Shown here: positions 62,496 through 64,000 of the stretch, in pieces
Numbering within the stretch: the stretch's first letter is position 1
Layout of the letters: every line of letters starts with the position of its first letter
NCBI GenBank assembly: GCA_963786495.1
Contig: CAWAZL010000002.1
Location: 806,001 to 870,000, forward strand
DNA length: 64,000 nucleotides
Reading direction: 5' to 3'
Source: JALZKA01 sp963786495
GTDB taxonomy: Bacteria; Actinomycetota; Thermoleophilia; Solirubrobacterales; 70-9
Program-made: the position numbers and the translations under genes
Notes under the pieces: model-generated
Seen by the model: only the letters and a program-made list of their open reading frames with translations
The model's database searches: none
Told to the model about the DNA's origin: nothing

Positions 62496-62533
62496 ATCCC
62501 CTCAACCGGGTGATTTCACCCTCATCAGGGGAT
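62496..62533. promoter_or_regulatory. Nested double TCACCC-type site
   Basis: ATCCCCT (62496-62502) pairs with AGGGGAT (62527-62533), and inside it GGGTGA-TT-TCACCC (62508-62521) is a second inverted repeat. Read another way, it is two 6-5-6 sites head to head (TCCCCT-N5-GGGTGA and TCACCC-N5-AGGGGA). It is 33 bases from the CMD start and 37 from the holin-like start, so it would control both. Confidence 0.65.
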
Positions 62534-62569
62534 GACTCGCGCGTGCGGCCGCGAACCTAGGATGACGCG

Positions 62570-64000
62570 ATGACGAACGGGGAGCGAAGCCGTGAGCGCG
62601 CCGGGAGGCGTGGGCCGCCGTCAGGGTGCTCGTCGTCCTGATCCTGACTGCCGCGGCCTCCACCTCATGGACGCGATCCTCCCTGGCTTCGAGATCGACG
62701 GCGATGGGACGGCGCTGCTTGCGGCGGCGCTGATCGGTCTCGTGAACGCTTTGGTCTGGCCGGTCCTGATCCGGATCGCGCTGCCGTTCACGGTGCTGAC
62801 ACTCGGCCTCGGAGTCCTGGTCCTGAACGGCGCGGTGATCCTGATCGTCGCCCGGGTCGAGCCGTCAATGCACGTGCGCGACATGGGCACCGGAATGGCG
62901 GTGGCGATCGGCATCACGATCGTGAACACCTTCGCAACTGCGCTCCTTGCAATCGACGACGACGACTTCTACTACCGCAACGTGCTGAAGCGGGCGGCCC
63001 GGCGCCATGGCGCCTCCGTCGACTCCGTTGTCCCGGGCGTCTACTTCCTGGAGATCGACGGGCTCGCCCACGACGTGATCCGCCGCGCGATACGCGACGG
63101 TCACCTGCCGACGCTCGCGCGGTGGGTCCGGACGGAACGCATCACCTCTTTCCCTGGGAGACCGACTGGTCGTCGCAGACGGGTGCCTGCCAGGCCGGCC
63201 TCCTGCATGGCTCCAACGACGACATGCCTGCCTTTCGCTGGTGGGAGAAGGAGCACGGCCGGGCGATCGTCACGAACCACCCGAAGGACGCGGCCGAAAT
63301 CGAGCGGCGGCACTCGGACGGGCGCGGCCTTCTGCATGACGATGGCGCCAGCCGGGCCAACATCCTCTCCGGCGACGCGCCGCACACGCTGCTGACGATG
63401 AGCACCGTGCTCCAGCGCCGCCCCGGGCGCGCTCGGCGAGGACTACTACGCCTACTTCTCGAACCCCTACAGCGTCACCCGAACGGTCGCGCTCGTGATC
63501 GGCGACATCATCCACGAGCTGCTTCTACGCAGCCCAGCAGCGCCGCCGCGACATACGCCCGCGGATCAAGCGCTCCTTCTAGCTACGCGCTGGTCCGCGC
63601 CTGGGGCACGGTGATCCAGCGCGATCTTCAGGTAGCAGCGGTGATCGGCGACATCTACGCGGGGCGGCCCGTCGGCTACACGACGTTCCTCGCCTACGAC
63701 GAGGTCGCACACCACTCCGGGGTCGAGCGAGTCGACGCGCTCGCGCGTCCTTCGCCGGCTCGACCGCCAGCTCGCGCGGATCGAGGCCGCTGCCGCAGAC
63801 GCCGTCCAGGCCGTACCACCTCGTCGTGCTCTCCGACCACGGGCAGTCCCAGGGCGCGACCTTCCTCGACCGCTACGGCAAGACCCTCGAGGAACTCGTC
63901 TCAGACACGTGCGCAGCAGAGCAGGTCGACGCCGAGGAGGCACAGTCCGACGAGTCGCTCTCATATCTCGCGCCTCCTGACCGAAGCGAGCGGCTCCGAG
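62570..64000 (+). pseudogene. Holin-like membrane domain fused to type I phosphodiesterase, frameshifted, runs off window
   Basis: N-terminal part has four helices of the Mycobacterium 4TMS phage holin-like family (VLVVLILTAAAST, DGTALLAAALIGLVNALVW, VLTLGLGVLVLNGAVIL, MAVAIGITIVNTFATALL). A phosphodiesterase/nucleotide pyrophosphatase domain follows: VYFLEIDGLAHDVIRRAIRDG (metal Asp), SQTGACQAGLLHGSND, FLAYDEVAHHSGVER and LVVLSDHGQSQGATF. Frame changes near 62620, 63165, 63425, 63525, 63745 and 63800. Such fusions occur in actinobacteria; the membrane part is not evidence of a phage. The 3' end is missing. Confidence 0.78.

Noticed and set aside
62570..63120. Prophage lysis gene because of the holin-like helices
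   Set aside because: The helices are fused to a phosphodiesterase, and no other phage gene is present.

Overview
The window is a GC-rich bacterial chromosome segment, most likely from an actinobacterium. Class Thermoleophilia (Gaiella/Solirubrobacter-like) is my inference, from frequent GTG and TTG starts, very GC-rich third codon positions, stop-start overlaps (ATGA, GTGA) inside operons, stop-stop CTAG overlaps between convergent genes, and lineage-typical families (an acidic protein starting MGIFDDAIREHLELKR, DUF5701, DUF6325, SHOCT). There is no rRNA, CRISPR array or recognisable transposase or integrase.

1-20.8 kb reads as conserved chromosome. A 2-oxoacid dehydrogenase operon (E1 beta, lipoylated E2, leucine/valine-type dehydrogenase) runs into lipB, an acyltransferase and lipA, so the enzyme and its lipoate cofactor supply are encoded together. 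Then come a rhomboid protease, two tandem class A beta-lactamase-like serine hydrolases, a TetR/cupin/Baeyer-Villiger monooxygenase/GST block with two related TetR-type dyads, an arsenic locus (arsR-arsM-R2-like oxidase divergent from arsC), an AlkZ-like glycosylase, DUF5701 beside tRNA-Ala(TGC), glutamate dehydrogenase, an acidic protein and a diguanylate cyclase.

20.84-35.25 kb is an accessory array. It begins at an intact tRNA-Ala(CGC) and carries four more copies of that tRNA's 3' half (22154, 24277, 29581, 35203), the signature of serial site-specific insertion. Each copy is preceded by related sequence, in three cases including a 9-bp-arm hairpin and short ACATCCG repeats. Four segments result: SnoaL-like remnants; SnoaL, a small membrane protein and a nitronate monooxygenase-like protein; a frameshift-rich set (DUF1254, FMN glutamate synthase-like, LURP-one-related, DUF202); and a sulfur cassette (ArsR, MBL-rhodanese, two YeeE/YedE halves, TauE/SafE, an Ig-like exported protein).

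35.3-51.4 kb is mostly intact chromosome: an FAD oxidoreductase, exported proteins, an APH-like kinase, a PaiB-like protein, a flippase-like protein, an RsbW/RsbV/SpoIIE-phosphatase partner-switching module, a frameshifted acyl-CoA dehydrogenase, AlkC, a second Baeyer-Villiger monooxygenase, and an ArsR-DUF899-small ORF-SRPBCC operon with a dyad on its start codon.

51.4-64 kb holds many reading frames broken by single-base indels while the encoded residues stay conserved (two MFS transporters, DUF4239, arylsulfatase, DUF7144, CMD, holin/phosphodiesterase). This could be assembly error or recent decay. A 6-5-6 dyad, TCACCC-N5-GGGTGA, occurs between genes at 25107, 28992 and 58322, and as a nested double site at 62496-62533. 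It links the third accessory segment with the 58-64 kb cluster and suggests a shared regulon whose regulator is outside the window.
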